The notes: generated by a model not told the origin, from the letters alone. Shown: positions 52,260 through 61,704, counted from the stretch's first letter. The stretch is 64,000 nucleotides of DNA from Brevibacillus brevis (GCF_022026395.1 NZ_CP041767.1:746001-810000); one strand, 5' to 3'. Numbers and translations: made by a program.

Positions 52260-53375
52260 ATGGAGTTATGGACAATGGCGAATAAGGCAGCGGTGCTTGG
52301 GTTTATCATCGTGACTTCTTTTCTGGCTCATCCCACTTCTGAAATTGACCCGTGGCAAATTCTTGTGTATTTGTTGTATTTGGCTAGTAATCTCACTATT
52401 CTCATTGTGAAAAAGAGGAATCATAAGCAATTATTTATGGGGCTATCCATCGTGTTCGTGGTAGCAAGTACTCTTATGTTGGACCCGTTATTTGTGTTGC
52501 TCTTGCCTGTCCACATTTTGGAGCTCGTATTCTTGGCAAGTAAACAGAGAGTGGTCGTATTTGGCTGTATGCTGTTGCCTTTGTTCATTGTTTTGCCTGA
52601 ATGGATACCCATGTATTTACTAACGGCCTTTCTTAGCTTTTTGCTGTATAGGTGTGGCAGCATGCTAACTGACAAGCTTCGCAGATTAGAGGCTGAACGA
52701 GAGAAGATGAGAACGGATTTACAAAGCTTGACCCGCTCCTTGAATGAGAGCAGCGAATACTTCCGCCAGTCGACCTATACGATTCAACTGGAGGAACGCA
52801 ATCGCCTTTCTCAACAAATTCACGACGATGTGGGGCATGCGGTGGCAGGTGCGCTCATTCAGATGGAAGCGTCTCGACTGCTGATGGCGACTGATCAGGA
52901 CAAGGCATCCGAGCTACTTCGTAATGCGATTGCAATATCGAAGGAAGGGCTGGAGCGAATCAGAGTGACACTCAAGGATGTGAAGCCACGGCCAGAGGAG
53001 CTGGGAATCAATCGACTCCGGTTGTTTGTCGATGAGCTGTCTGCGAGAGAGACAGTAACAGCCACGCTTACTTTTGATGGGGACATCGACGTCATTACAC
53101 CGATTCAGTGGAAAATCATCCAGCAAAACGCAACGGAAGCGGTCACGAATGCACTCAAATATGCGAAGGCAACAGTGATTTCCCTAGAGGTACGGGTACT
53201 GAATACATTCATTAAAGCAGTGGTCACAGACAATGGGGCCGGTGCAGAAAAGGTTGTAAAAGGGCTTGGCATTCTCGGGATGGAGGAGAGAGCTGCTTCC
53301 GCTGGTGGAACAGTGATCGTAGACGGTACGCGAGGCTTTAGCGTGACCACTCTGCTGCCTTATCGCAACGAATGA
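52260..53375 (+). CDS. Sensor histidine kinase, NarX/DesK type (LnrJ-like)
   Basis: 371 residues. Four to six N-terminal helices (to ~140) with almost no extracellular loops, so it probably senses a ligand or stress in the membrane. A coiled coil, HisKA_3 with LSQQIHDDVGHAVAGALIQME near 185, and a HATPase_c with NATEAVTNALKYA near 290 and GLGILGMEERAASAGG near 340. AAAGGAGG precedes the ATG, 16 bp after the response regulator stop. Confidence 0.9.
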   Translation: MELWTMANKAAVLGFIIVTSFLAHPTSEIDPWQILVYLLYLASNLTILIVKKRNHKQLFMGLSIVFVVASTLMLDPLFVLLLPVHILELVFLASKQRVVVFGCMLLPLFIVLPEWIPMYLLTAFLSFLLYRCGSMLTDKLRRLEAEREKMRTDLQSLTRSLNESSEYFRQSTYTIQLEERNRLSQQIHDDVGHAVAGALIQMEASRLLMATDQDKASELLRNAIAISKEGLERIRVTLKDVKPRPEELGINRLRLFVDELSARETVTATLTFDGDIDVITPIQWKIIQQNATEAVTNALKYAKATVISLEVRVLNTFIKAVVTDNGAGAEKVVKGLGILGMEERAASAGGTVIVDGTRGFSVTTLLPYRNE

Positions 53376-53393
53376 AAAAAATCATGAGAAACA

Positions 53394-53411
53394 ACATGAG
53401 AATTCTCATGT
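53394..53411. promoter_or_regulatory. Perfect 18-bp palindrome upstream of the ABC genes
   Basis: ACATGAGAATTCTCATGT is a perfect palindrome in the only intergenic gap of the locus, 81 bp before the ATPase start. A likely binding site of the LuxR-type response regulator. A second half-site (ATCATGAGAA) occurs 12 bp upstream. Confidence 0.75.
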
Positions 53412-53492
53412 GTCGAGGATGAACTTATGCACTGACATAGGGGCATCCTTTTTTATTACAATGCAGACATAACCACGAAGGGAGTGAGTTGC

Positions 53493-54431
53493 GTGAGTCA
53501 TGTATTGGAAATTCGTCAGTTAACGAAAAAATTCGGTGATTTCGTCGCCGTCGACAATATGTCTCTGAATGTTCGTGAAGGAGAAATCTTTGGTTTTTTG
53601 GGGGCCAACGGAGCGGGAAAGAGCACGACCATCAACATGATCGCCTCCCTGTTGCGCTCAACAAAGGGCGAGATTATTCTGCTGGGAAAAAACATTGAGA
53701 AACACAGCAAATTCGCCAAAATGAACATCGGTATCGTGCCACAAGATATCGCCATCTACGAGGATATGACTGCCTATGAAAACGTGAGGTTTTTTGCTGG
53801 CTTGTACGGATTGCGAGGATCACTGCTTCGCGAACGGACGGAAGAGGCGCTTGAATTCGTAGGTCTCGGTGACAAAGCTACTAGCTTTCCCAAAAACTTC
53901 TCTGGCGGGATGAAGCGTCGGTTAAACATCGCTTGCGCCATTGCTCATCGGCCGAAGCTGATCATCATGGACGAACCTACAGTCGGGATTGACCCTCATT
54001 CACGCAATTATATTTTGAATTCGGTACGCAAGCTAAACGACATGGGCTGCACGATCATTTATACGAGCCATTACATGGAGGAAGTCGAAGAAATCTGCAC
54101 TCGCATTGCCATCGTCGACCATGGAAAAGTCATCGCGGAAGGATCGAAGGAGGAGCTAAAATCGATTATTACTGACGCAAAGGAAATTTGGATTGGCGTC
54201 AGAGCGGATGAACCGTTAAACCTCGAAGGTATTAAGGCGATTCCCGGTGTAAATGCGGTGCTTCAAGAAGAGAATACGATCAAAATCGTATCGAAAACGG
54301 AGATCAACAACCTGAATCGGATCATTCAACAATTCATCAAGGATCAGGTAGAAATCCGCTCCGTTGAAGAGCAAGCGCCGAATCTGGAGACTGTGTTCTT
54401 GACCTTAACCGGTCGAAACTTGCGAGACTAG
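53493..54431 (+). CDS. ABC transporter ATP-binding protein (LnrL-like)
   Basis: 312 residues. Walker A GANGAGKSTTINMIA near 40, signature FSGGMKRRLNIACAI near 140, Walker B LIIMDEPTVGIDPHSR near 160, H-switch YTSHYMEE near 195, and a ~90-residue C-terminal extension. GTG 53493 with AAGGGAG 8 bp upstream gives SHVLEIRQLTKKFGDF; a GTG at 53484 is less well spaced. Drug-efflux type, powering the two permeases that follow. Confidence 0.9.
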   Translation: MSHVLEIRQLTKKFGDFVAVDNMSLNVREGEIFGFLGANGAGKSTTINMIASLLRSTKGEIILLGKNIEKHSKFAKMNIGIVPQDIAIYEDMTAYENVRFFAGLYGLRGSLLRERTEEALEFVGLGDKATSFPKNFSGGMKRRLNIACAIAHRPKLIIMDEPTVGIDPHSRNYILNSVRKLNDMGCTIIYTSHYMEEVEEICTRIAIVDHGKVIAEGSKEELKSIITDAKEIWIGVRADEPLNLEGIKAIPGVNAVLQEENTIKIVSKTEINNLNRIIQQFIKDQVEIRSVEEQAPNLETVFLTLTGRNLRD

Positions 54432-54446
54432 AGGAGGGGCTTAGCC

Positions 54447-55577
54447 ATGAACATATGGAATATCGCTGTCAAAGAAATCAAGTCCAGCCTTCGCGAAAAG
54501 AGAACGTTTATGTTTATGCTAGCGCTTCCCATCATCCTGATGCTGATATTAGGTTCCGCCCTTTCCAATGCCTTCGACGATACGAGGACCGTAGGAGACA
54601 TGCGCTTGTTGTATAAAAGCAACGGGACGAATGCGCAAATGTCTACGGCGTGGAACGCGTTTACCAAAGCATTGGGTGATAAAGGAGTGGAGGTCGCTCA
54701 AGAGAGTTCAGGCATGGACGGGCAGGAGGAAGTTCGTTCGGATCGCTATACGGGGTACGCAGTCGTCAGTGATACGGGGATTGAGTTTTATGGAAGCAGC
54801 AAGAATGCGATAGGAAGCAATATCCTTGCGGGGATGCTAACCGTTTTTGCAGATCGGTACTCGCTCGCATCCGCAGCTTATCAGGTAGATCCCGAATCTG
54901 CTTCGGCAATAGTCCAGGGGATTGGACATCGTGTTGATTTTATTCATGAAACGACCTTGAATCCAAATAAAAAACCGGGGGCAATCGATTATTACGCGAT
55001 TGCGATGACGACCATGATTGGGCTCTACTCGATGTATTCTGCGAGTTATTTGTTCACCAAGGAGCGGACGAACAAAACGTCCACACGGTTAATGGCAGCG
55101 CCTGTCAGCAAAGGTGTCATTTTTACCGGCAAAATTATCGGCAGTACGTTCGTCAATTTATTTTTCGTACTCGTCGTGTTCCTAGTCAGCAAGTTCGTGT
55201 TCCAAGCAGATTGGGGCAACCACTACGGAATGGTGATCCTCGTGCTTTTGACAGAGGTGCTGCTTGCGGTCAGCCTGGGCCTGGGGATCAGCTTTCTTTT
55301 CAAAGGGGAAGGAGTAAGGGCAATCAACAATATTTTTACGCAAGTCGCCTCCTTTGTAGGCGGTGCCTATTTTCCCGTTGATCAATCGGCAGGTTTCTTC
55401 AGCCTCTTGGCCAAATTCTCTCCCCTTCACTGGGCAAATACAGGACTGCTGCAAATCATCTACACAGACAATCCAAGAGGCGCATGGTTTGCGATTGCGA
55501 TGAACGTGAGCATTGCCACGGCGTTCATCATCATTTCTGTTATCACGATGCGCAGACGGGAGGGTGCTTTCGTATGA
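54447..55577 (+). CDS. ABC-2 permease (LnrM-like)
   Basis: 376 residues. One N-terminal helix (FMFMLALPIILMLILGS), a long extracellular loop, then five helices with YLFTKERTNKTSTRLMAAPVSKG as the cytoplasmic coupling helix. GAGGAGGGG precedes the ATG. Its stop overlaps the next permease start (ATGA), so the two half-transporters are translationally coupled and probably heterodimerise. Confidence 0.9.
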   Translation: MNIWNIAVKEIKSSLREKRTFMFMLALPIILMLILGSALSNAFDDTRTVGDMRLLYKSNGTNAQMSTAWNAFTKALGDKGVEVAQESSGMDGQEEVRSDRYTGYAVVSDTGIEFYGSSKNAIGSNILAGMLTVFADRYSLASAAYQVDPESASAIVQGIGHRVDFIHETTLNPNKKPGAIDYYAIAMTTMIGLYSMYSASYLFTKERTNKTSTRLMAAPVSKGVIFTGKIIGSTFVNLFFVLVVFLVSKFVFQADWGNHYGMVILVLLTEVLLAVSLGLGISFLFKGEGVRAINNIFTQVASFVGGAYFPVDQSAGFFSLLAKFSPLHWANTGLLQIIYTDNPRGAWFAIAMNVSIATAFIIISVITMRRREGAFV

Positions 55578-56722
55578 GTGAAATGCTATGGCTAATTAGG
55601 AAAACCCTGATGGAGACTTTTCGCAGTAAAAAAAGCTGGTTCACCTATTTAGGTTTGCCGATCGTTGGGGTTCTGCTGTCTCTTACCCTCTACAGCAATG
55701 CAGGCAGCGGCACGATTCATGTAGGAATTATCAATCAGGATGGGGACCAGGTGATCACGCAGGACACGATCCGGTTTATCGAGAAATTGGAATCTATCAA
55801 AGTCACAGTCATTGACGAACAAACGATGCGTGAACAAATCGTTTCCGGTGAGCTGGATAGCGGAATTGTTTTCGAGGCAGGGTATGCTGCCAGTGTTCGG
55901 AAAGGGGCGCCGGCACACTTGAATATTGTATCCGTAAAAGGTGAACAGGTTACTGCCTACGTGAAGGCCATGCTGCACAGTTATATCGGCAATCTTGCCG
56001 CGATTGGAAAAGCGGCACAGGCGGATGAGGCAAAGTTCACGAAGCTGTATACGGCATACCATGAGCAACGCTACAAGCTAAATACGGCAATGATTCAAGA
56101 CACATCGAACGTGACGCGCATGACGAATCAATCGATTGGATTTCTCATTATGTTCATGATGTTTTCGGCTGTGAACATGTCGGAGATCATTTTAAAAGAA
56201 AAAGAGAATCGCACCTTTTTGCGACTCCTTTCTTCGCCGATGTCGGCTAGATCCTATGTATTCTCGAATATTATCGTCAGCATGTTTATTTTGCTGCTGC
56301 AAATCATTGTCACCTTGCTCGTCATGAAAAACGTCTTCGGCATAGATGCAGGCGTCTCGTATGGTCAAATGATTCTGCCGTTGTTCGTGTTTGCGCTGGG
56401 AGCAATCGCCCTTTCGCTGATGACCGTTGCCTTCGCGAAGAGTAGAGCAGGTGCTGGAGCGATTTCCAACCTGATCATTGTACCGACATGCCTACTGGCC
56501 GGCTGCTTCTTTCCAATGGAAATCATGCCGGACACCGTGCGCAAAATTTCAACATTCTTGCCCCAGCATTGGTTGCTCGATACGGTGAATAAGCTGCAAC
56601 AAGGGTACAGTCTGGGGAGCTTGTATTTGCACATAGCTATTTTGCTCGCATTCGCTATAGTTTTTGCCTTGATCGCCATTTATCGGTTTGGGCGGAATAA
56701 CGATAGTAGGCAGTTTGTGTGA
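55574..56722 (+). CDS. ABC-2 permease (LnrN-like)
   Basis: 382 residues with the same topology as the previous permease: an N-terminal helix (FTYLGLPIVGVLLSLTLYS), a loop to ~190, the EIILKEKENRTFLRLLSSPMSARSY coupling helix and five further helices. The start at 55574 is set by the ATGA overlap; the frame is open further upstream inside the previous gene. Completes a LnrLMN-type exporter; resistance to an antibiotic is inferred from architecture. Confidence 0.9.
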   Translation: MSEMLWLIRKTLMETFRSKKSWFTYLGLPIVGVLLSLTLYSNAGSGTIHVGIINQDGDQVITQDTIRFIEKLESIKVTVIDEQTMREQIVSGELDSGIVFEAGYAASVRKGAPAHLNIVSVKGEQVTAYVKAMLHSYIGNLAAIGKAAQADEAKFTKLYTAYHEQRYKLNTAMIQDTSNVTRMTNQSIGFLIMFMMFSAVNMSEIILKEKENRTFLRLLSSPMSARSYVFSNIIVSMFILLLQIIVTLLVMKNVFGIDAGVSYGQMILPLFVFALGAIALSLMTVAFAKSRAGAGAISNLIIVPTCLLAGCFFPMEIMPDTVRKISTFLPQHWLLDTVNKLQQGYSLGSLYLHIAILLAFAIVFALIAIYRFGRNNDSRQFV

Positions 56723-56769
56723 GTAAAAATAGGACTGTGGAACTGTAATTTGACAAGGGATAATCCGAA

Positions 56770-59700
56770 GTGTGTCGAAAGATGCATACTATGATAAAGC
56801 GAAGCAACCATAATCGGAGTCATTCAAAAGCACTCATAAGTAAGTATCTTTTGATTCTTCTCTTGTTTTTAGCATTTCTACTAGGGCTTCGGATGTTCTG
56901 GTTTTCGTTTCATACGTTTCCAGAGCATCCGCCTGTAGTTCAAGGGGTTCTTGATATGCGCGGGTGGGACTTCGAAAATTCCCCGTCCATTTCACTGGAT
57001 GGGGAATGGGAGTTTTTCCCTAATTCGTTCGTCACGCATGAAGAATTCAAACAATCATCCAATGACGAGCGGCAATATGTTCAAGTGCCTGGCGATTGGA
57101 GCAGCGCTTTTTCCAGGGACTCTCCGTCACCGTATGGCTATGGAACATACCGTTTACGGATCTTGGTCGATCAACCACTAAATCAGCCATACACCTTATG
57201 GGTTCCGCAAGTGGAGGCATCTTCTACCGTAGACGTTAACGGAGAGATCTTAGCCAGAGTTGGAGTGCCTGCGACAACAGCGGAAGCGTACACGCCGCAG
57301 AAGGCATCCTTCACGGTTACATACAATGCAGGTGATGCAAAGGTCATTGAAGTGCTTGTCCGAACGGCCAACTACCATAATCCAATCGAAGGGGGCATCA
57401 TCAGATCGATTTACTTCGGGTCGCAGGCAGCTATTGACACCGAACGTTGGTATTCTATCGGCTTCCAGATGGCAACCTTCCTCATCTTGTTGCTTCATGG
57501 CTTGTATGCCGGCATCCTGTATGTGTTGAATGCCCGCTACAAAGAGTTTCTCGTGTTTTTGCTGTTGCTTTCCTGCGTGGGGATAAAAGTTGTGTCGGAT
57601 TATGACAATCTACTGTTACTTTGGATCCCGATCGATTATACATGGTCGATCAAGGTAGAAGTGCTCGCCTACATATGGCAGCCTTTGCTGATGATTTTAT
57701 TGGTGAGAAGTCTATCTGATCAGGGGGAGAAAGAAAACTCTAGGCCGTTTAGGGCGTATTTTTCCGTGCTCAGTCTTTATTCGGCAGTCATCGTGCTGGG
57801 AACGGCACAATGGGTGTATATATTAGCCGGAACGCCATTTTTAGTCATTATTTATTTCGGCCCGTTGCTATTGTTTATTTTCAGAATCAGCCGCATGCTC
57901 ATCCAAAACAAGCATGATGCTGTATTCTGGCTCATTGCTGCAACGAGTATTTTTTCCAATGTCATATGGTCCGCAATCATGGAATATCAAATCATCGATA
58001 TCAAGTACGTGTTTTATCCGCTCGACCTGATTGCTGCTCTTGTCAGCTTCTCTGCCTATTGGTTCAAGCGATTCTTTCGCAATGCAGAGGAAAAAGTAAA
58101 GCTAACGGAGCAATTGAAGGAAGCGGACAAGCTCAAAGACCAGTTTCTTGCCCATACCTCGCATGAACTGAGAACGCCATTGCACGGTATCATGAACATC
58201 GCCCAGACTGTCGTCAACAATGAAAAGCATATCATGGGTGGTCGGAGCACGCAGGATATGGAGCTCTTAATCACGATCAGTCGCAGAATGTCGCATTTAC
58301 TGGATGATTTGCTAGATGTCGTGCGTTTGCAGGACAAGCATATCGTGTTGCAGAAGAAGCCATTGCATATTCAATCAGTTGTTTCTGGAATCATCGGCAT
58401 GCTTACTTACATGGTAGAAGGCAAGCCTGTTCAACTGAAAATGGACATACCAGAGTCCATCCCGCCAATCTTGGCAGATGAGAAGCGGATAGTCCAGATT
58501 CTATTCAATCTTGTTCACAACGCACTGAAGTTCACGGAAGAAGGATCTGTCGTCGTTTCTGCTGAGAACGTAGACGGACAGGTGGCGATCTATGTATCCG
58601 ATACAGGAATCGGGATGGATGAACAGACCAAGGCACGTATATTTTTGCCGTATGAGCAGGGAGCTCAAGCAACGAACGGTGGTGGAGGAATCGGCCTCGG
58701 TCTTGCTATTTGTACACAGCTGGTCGAGCTGCATGATAGCGAGCTGAGAGTCGACTCTGAACCGGGCAAAGGTTCGGTATTTAGCTTCTGGCTGCCCGTG
58801 GTTAGTACAGATGAGATGAAAGCAACAGAGAGCCAATATGCGGAGCAGATAGATAAGAGCAATCAAGTGACGGCTATCAACCAGATGAGGCATAGTGAAG
58901 CGCCAGATATCTTGGCTTTTCAGCAAACGGCTGCACATGCATTTGTAGAAAGAAGGGCGAATATATTAGCAATCGATGACGACCCGGTTAACTTAAGGGT
59001 GCTGGATCGAATGCTCTCATCCTCGCATTATCAAATCACTACGTGTACATCGCCAAGAGAGGCGCTCGATCTGCTTTTTACAGAGCAGTGGGATTTGCTT
59101 ATCATCGATGTCATGATGCCGCATATGTCGGGCTATGAGCTGACGCAAAGGGTTAGAGAGCATTTCTCTGTTTCAGAGCTTCCGATCTTGCTCTTAACGG
59201 CGCGCAGCCAGTCTGAGGATGTATACACCGGGTATTTGTCTGGTGCGAATGACTATGTTTGCAAACCAGTAGATGGCATGGAGCTGAAATATCGCGTCTG
59301 GTCGTTGACGACACTCAAGCAAACCGTCGATGAACGACTTCGTATGGAGGCTGCCTACTTGCAGGCGCAGATTCACCCGCACTTCTTGTTCAACACACTT
59401 AGCTCGATTATGGCGTTGAGTGACATTGATACGGAGAAGATGCGTAAACTCGGAGATGCGTTTACCGCCTTCTTGCATATCAGCTTTGACTTTTTGAATA
59501 CAGGAAAACAAGTTGCACTCTCCCATGAGCTGGAGCTCGTCCAAGCCTATCTTTACATTGAAAAGGAACGATTTGGCGAGCGGTTACAGGTCGTGTGGGA
59601 GGTTGAGCCTGATATCGATTTGTTGATCCCGCCACTGACCATTCAGCCGTTGGTGGAGAATGCAATCAACCATGGTCTTCTTACCCGAATAGAAGGGGGA

Positions 59701-59946
59701 ACTCTCCATATCCGCATCGTCCGGCAAAAGAATGCCACTCTTTTTGAGGTGAAGGATGATGGTATAGGAATGGAGGAGGAGACTGTAAGGCAAATTCTCG
59801 ATTTGTCTAAGAAGGAAAGAGGCGGAATCGGAGTGTCCAATACGAATCGGAGACTGACGCAAATGTACGGGAAGGGCTTGCGCATCACGAGCAATCCGGG
59901 AGAAGGAACAACGGTTTCCTTTGTCATACCGGATCGGACACAATAG
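56770..59946 (+). CDS. Hybrid sensor kinase with two kinase modules (7TMR-DISM type)
   Basis: 1058 residues. N-terminal helix; extracellular jelly-roll-like domain (~45-220, DLDGEWEF-type SLDGEWEFFPN); seven-helix 7TMR-DISM region (~225-430); HisKA with HTSHELRTPLHGI near 460; HATPase_c (NALKFTEEG, DTGIGMDE, GGIGLGLAI) to ~675; a receiver domain near 730-845 with Asp in LLIIDVMMPHMSG; then a second, LytS-type kinase with QIHPHFLFNTLSSIMAL near 870 and its own ATPase domain (VENAINHGLLTR). GTG 56770 has AAGGGA upstream; ATGs at 56782 and 56791 are alternatives. The output partner is not encoded nearby. Confidence 0.9.
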   Translation: MCRKMHTMIKRSNHNRSHSKALISKYLLILLLFLAFLLGLRMFWFSFHTFPEHPPVVQGVLDMRGWDFENSPSISLDGEWEFFPNSFVTHEEFKQSSNDERQYVQVPGDWSSAFSRDSPSPYGYGTYRLRILVDQPLNQPYTLWVPQVEASSTVDVNGEILARVGVPATTAEAYTPQKASFTVTYNAGDAKVIEVLVRTANYHNPIEGGIIRSIYFGSQAAIDTERWYSIGFQMATFLILLLHGLYAGILYVLNARYKEFLVFLLLLSCVGIKVVSDYDNLLLLWIPIDYTWSIKVEVLAYIWQPLLMILLVRSLSDQGEKENSRPFRAYFSVLSLYSAVIVLGTAQWVYILAGTPFLVIIYFGPLLLFIFRISRMLIQNKHDAVFWLIAATSIFSNVIWSAIMEYQIIDIKYVFYPLDLIAALVSFSAYWFKRFFRNAEEKVKLTEQLKEADKLKDQFLAHTSHELRTPLHGIMNIAQTVVNNEKHIMGGRSTQDMELLITISRRMSHLLDDLLDVVRLQDKHIVLQKKPLHIQSVVSGIIGMLTYMVEGKPVQLKMDIPESIPPILADEKRIVQILFNLVHNALKFTEEGSVVVSAENVDGQVAIYVSDTGIGMDEQTKARIFLPYEQGAQATNGGGGIGLGLAICTQLVELHDSELRVDSEPGKGSVFSFWLPVVSTDEMKATESQYAEQIDKSNQVTAINQMRHSEAPDILAFQQTAAHAFVERRANILAIDDDPVNLRVLDRMLSSSHYQITTCTSPREALDLLFTEQWDLLIIDVMMPHMSGYELTQRVREHFSVSELPILLLTARSQSEDVYTGYLSGANDYVCKPVDGMELKYRVWSLTTLKQTVDERLRMEAAYLQAQIHPHFLFNTLSSIMALSDIDTEKMRKLGDAFTAFLHISFDFLNTGKQVALSHELELVQAYLYIEKERFGERLQVVWEVEPDIDLLIPPLTIQPLVENAINHGLLTRIEGGTLHIRIVRQKNATLFEVKDDGIGMEEETVRQILDLSKKERGGIGVSNTNRRLTQMYGKGLRITSNPGEGTTVSFVIPDRTQ

Positions 59947-59962
59947 CGAGAGTTGCTATTTT

Positions 59963-60003
59963 GCACCCTGCATCACTGTTAATGGTGAAGCAGGGTGCTT
60001 TTT
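59963..60003. terminator. Terminator after the hybrid kinase
   Basis: GCACCCTGC/GCAGGGTGC stem with inner TCAC/GGTGA and a T-run. Confidence 0.85.
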
Positions 60004-60030
60004 CGCGTTTTCTATACAGAGGAACGCCAT

Positions 60031-60318
60031 TCACCCGCCCCTACATTCTGCGGAATTACAATAGTTACAGTCATAGTCACCAAACCGATTACCATATATG
60101 GCACATCTACTGCAATGGTAACAACAAAAAGCCCCGCTCGGATTATTCGGATTCAAATCATTACATTCATCTCTAAGATGATTACTTAGGTCTCTGCGAC
60201 GCTCCAGATAAGGTCCATATTGTACCAAGCGTCCCAAGACTTTTTTGAGCCTTTTCGATTTTTTTCTTTTCAAGAATGCCCCCATCCTTTCATGACAATC
60301 TAACACAGAATATGCCAT
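60031..60318 (-). CDS. Small basic protein with Cys-rich tail
   Basis: Up to 95 residues. A lysine/arginine-rich N-terminal half (LKRKKSKRLKKVLGRL) is followed by a tail with nine Cys in about 45 residues (FCCYHCSRCAIYG, then DYDCNYCNSAEC), suggestive of metal binding or a disulfide-rich spore-coat-like protein. Start uncertain: ATG 60318 has no site, whereas AAAGGATGGGGG precedes internal starts near 60275. No family known. Confidence 0.5.
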   Translation of the reverse strand: MAYSVLDCHERMGAFLKRKKSKRLKKVLGRLVQYGPYLERRRDLSNHLRDECNDLNPNNPSGAFCCYHCSRCAIYGNRFGDYDCNYCNSAECRGG

Positions 60319-60394
60319 GTTTTTTTCATTGATTGGACATTGCGGCTACTTCCGTAGAAAGGTGGGGTGAAAATTGTGGGGAAATCGTAAGGGA

Positions 60395-60424
60395 TTGAAA
60401 AACGACATGAATGTCGTTTATAAT
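60395..60424 (+). promoter_or_regulatory. Promoter with operator in the spacer
   Basis: TTGAAA (60395-60400) and TATAAT (60419-60424) are separated by 18 bp that are exactly the palindrome AACGACAT-GA-ATGTCGTT. A second, imperfect copy (AACGACAT-CA-ATGTACATT) lies at 60440-60458. Strongly suggests autorepression by the TetR protein encoded downstream. Confidence 0.82.
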
Positions 60425-60486
60425 GATCTCACCAACAAAAACGACATCAATGTACATTTTGTTCAAAGGAGGCAGCCTCAAACCCC

Positions 60487-61104
60487 ATGGCCCCAAAAGT
60501 AAGCGACGAATACAAAACCAAAAAGAAAATCGAACTGCTGCAAGCGGCAAAACGTGTGTTCATCACAAAAGGCTACACACGGGCCACCATGCAAGACGTC
60601 ATGGACGAGGCTGGCGTATCACGAGGAGCCTTGTACGCCTACTTTGATAACCTGGAGCACCTATATTTGGAGCTGCTGCAATTCAAGGATCAACAGGATG
60701 CACAATTTTTCGCGCCTGTTTCTGGTGAAAGGTCTTGGCAGCAAATCACCAAATGGGTGAACAAGCAACAAGGCGAGATCGAGAAAATCGATCAAACACT
60801 GTCCAAAGCCAACTCAGAGTTTTTCCTGTCACTGAAGGATCAGCAGAAGCAACAGAGCTATCCATATATCACGACTCGCTATGAAAAAATGGTCGACGTG
60901 TTGACAGCTTTCTTCGCGCATGGGACAGCGACAGGTGAGTTTAAGCCACAGCTACCACCTGAGGTGATCGCTCGCTATTTCATCTCGGTTATCGATGGAT
61001 TGATGCTGGATACCGCGCATTTGGGCCCAGCCAAAACGAAGGTGCCCGAGCAGATGGAAGCATTGTTGTTTTCATTGAGAGCGATGCTGGGACCGACTCA
61101 ATAA
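60487..61104 (+). CDS. TetR-family repressor
   Basis: 205 residues. HTH at 20-55 (AAKRVFITKGYTRATMQDVMDEAGVSRGALYAYFDNLEHLY); C-terminal ligand domain. AAGGAGG lies 14 bp from the ATG, an unusually long gap. It is the first gene of an operon with a GNAT gene, 12 bp downstream. The operator palindromes at 60401 and 60440 are the probable targets. Confidence 0.9.
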   Translation: MAPKVSDEYKTKKKIELLQAAKRVFITKGYTRATMQDVMDEAGVSRGALYAYFDNLEHLYLELLQFKDQQDAQFFAPVSGERSWQQITKWVNKQQGEIEKIDQTLSKANSEFFLSLKDQQKQQSYPYITTRYEKMVDVLTAFFAHGTATGEFKPQLPPEVIARYFISVIDGLMLDTAHLGPAKTKVPEQMEALLFSLRAMLGPTQ

Positions 61105-61116
61105 GGAGGGGTTCGA

Positions 61117-61650
61117 ATGATGTTTCAAACAGAGAGAATTTATTTGAGAAAAATGACGGGGGAGGACGTGGACGTCTACCACAGGTGGAGAAATGACGAA
61201 GAAGTCATGCGGACAACGAATCCGTCAATGGACGTCTACACGTGGGAAGATACGAACGGTTTTGTGAACCAGGTCATTCTGCATGCAAGCTCCTCGAAGA
61301 GCTATATGATCGTAGACAGCCAAACCCATCAACCGATCGGGATTACCTCTCTCATCCAGATCGACCTGAAAAACCGCAATGCGGAGTGCATCATCGATAT
61401 TGGGGAGAAAGAGTATTGGGGAAAAGGGTATGGACGAGAAGCGCTGAAGCTGCTGCTGGATTATGCATTCTTGGAAATGAATCTGCATCGGGTATCGCTG
61501 CGTGTTTTTTCTTTTAACGAAAGGGCGATCAAGCTGTATGAGAGGCTCGGATTCAAGCAAGAGGGAATCTCGCGGCAGTTTTTGTTTCGAGAGGGGAAAT
61601 GGCATGATATTGTCCACATGGGAATTTTGCAGCAGGAATATATCGCGTGA
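61117..61650 (+). CDS. GNAT acetyltransferase (SpeG/RimJ-like)
   Basis: 177 residues. ERIYLRKMTGEDVDVYHRWRNDEEVM start, acetyl-CoA loop KEYWGKGYGREALKLLLDYAF near 95, NERAIKLYERLGFKQEGISRQF near 130. Resembles spermidine or aminoglycoside-type acetyltransferases; substrate unknown. AAGGAGGGG precedes the ATG. Co-transcribed with the TetR gene, so its substrate may be the inducer. Confidence 0.88.
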   Translation: MMFQTERIYLRKMTGEDVDVYHRWRNDEEVMRTTNPSMDVYTWEDTNGFVNQVILHASSSKSYMIVDSQTHQPIGITSLIQIDLKNRNAECIIDIGEKEYWGKGYGREALKLLLDYAFLEMNLHRVSLRVFSFNERAIKLYERLGFKQEGISRQFLFREGKWHDIVHMGILQQEYIA

Positions 61651-61654
61651 AAAA

Positions 61655-61690
61655 GAGGCTGGCGGTACGATGTGTACCACCAGCCTTTTG
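61655..61690. terminator. Terminator between the GNAT and anti-sigma genes
   Basis: GAGGCTGG-GGTAC/GTACC-CCAGCC stem followed by TTTT; bidirectional. Confidence 0.8.
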
Positions 61691-61704
61691 CATATGAAAA
61701 GCCC

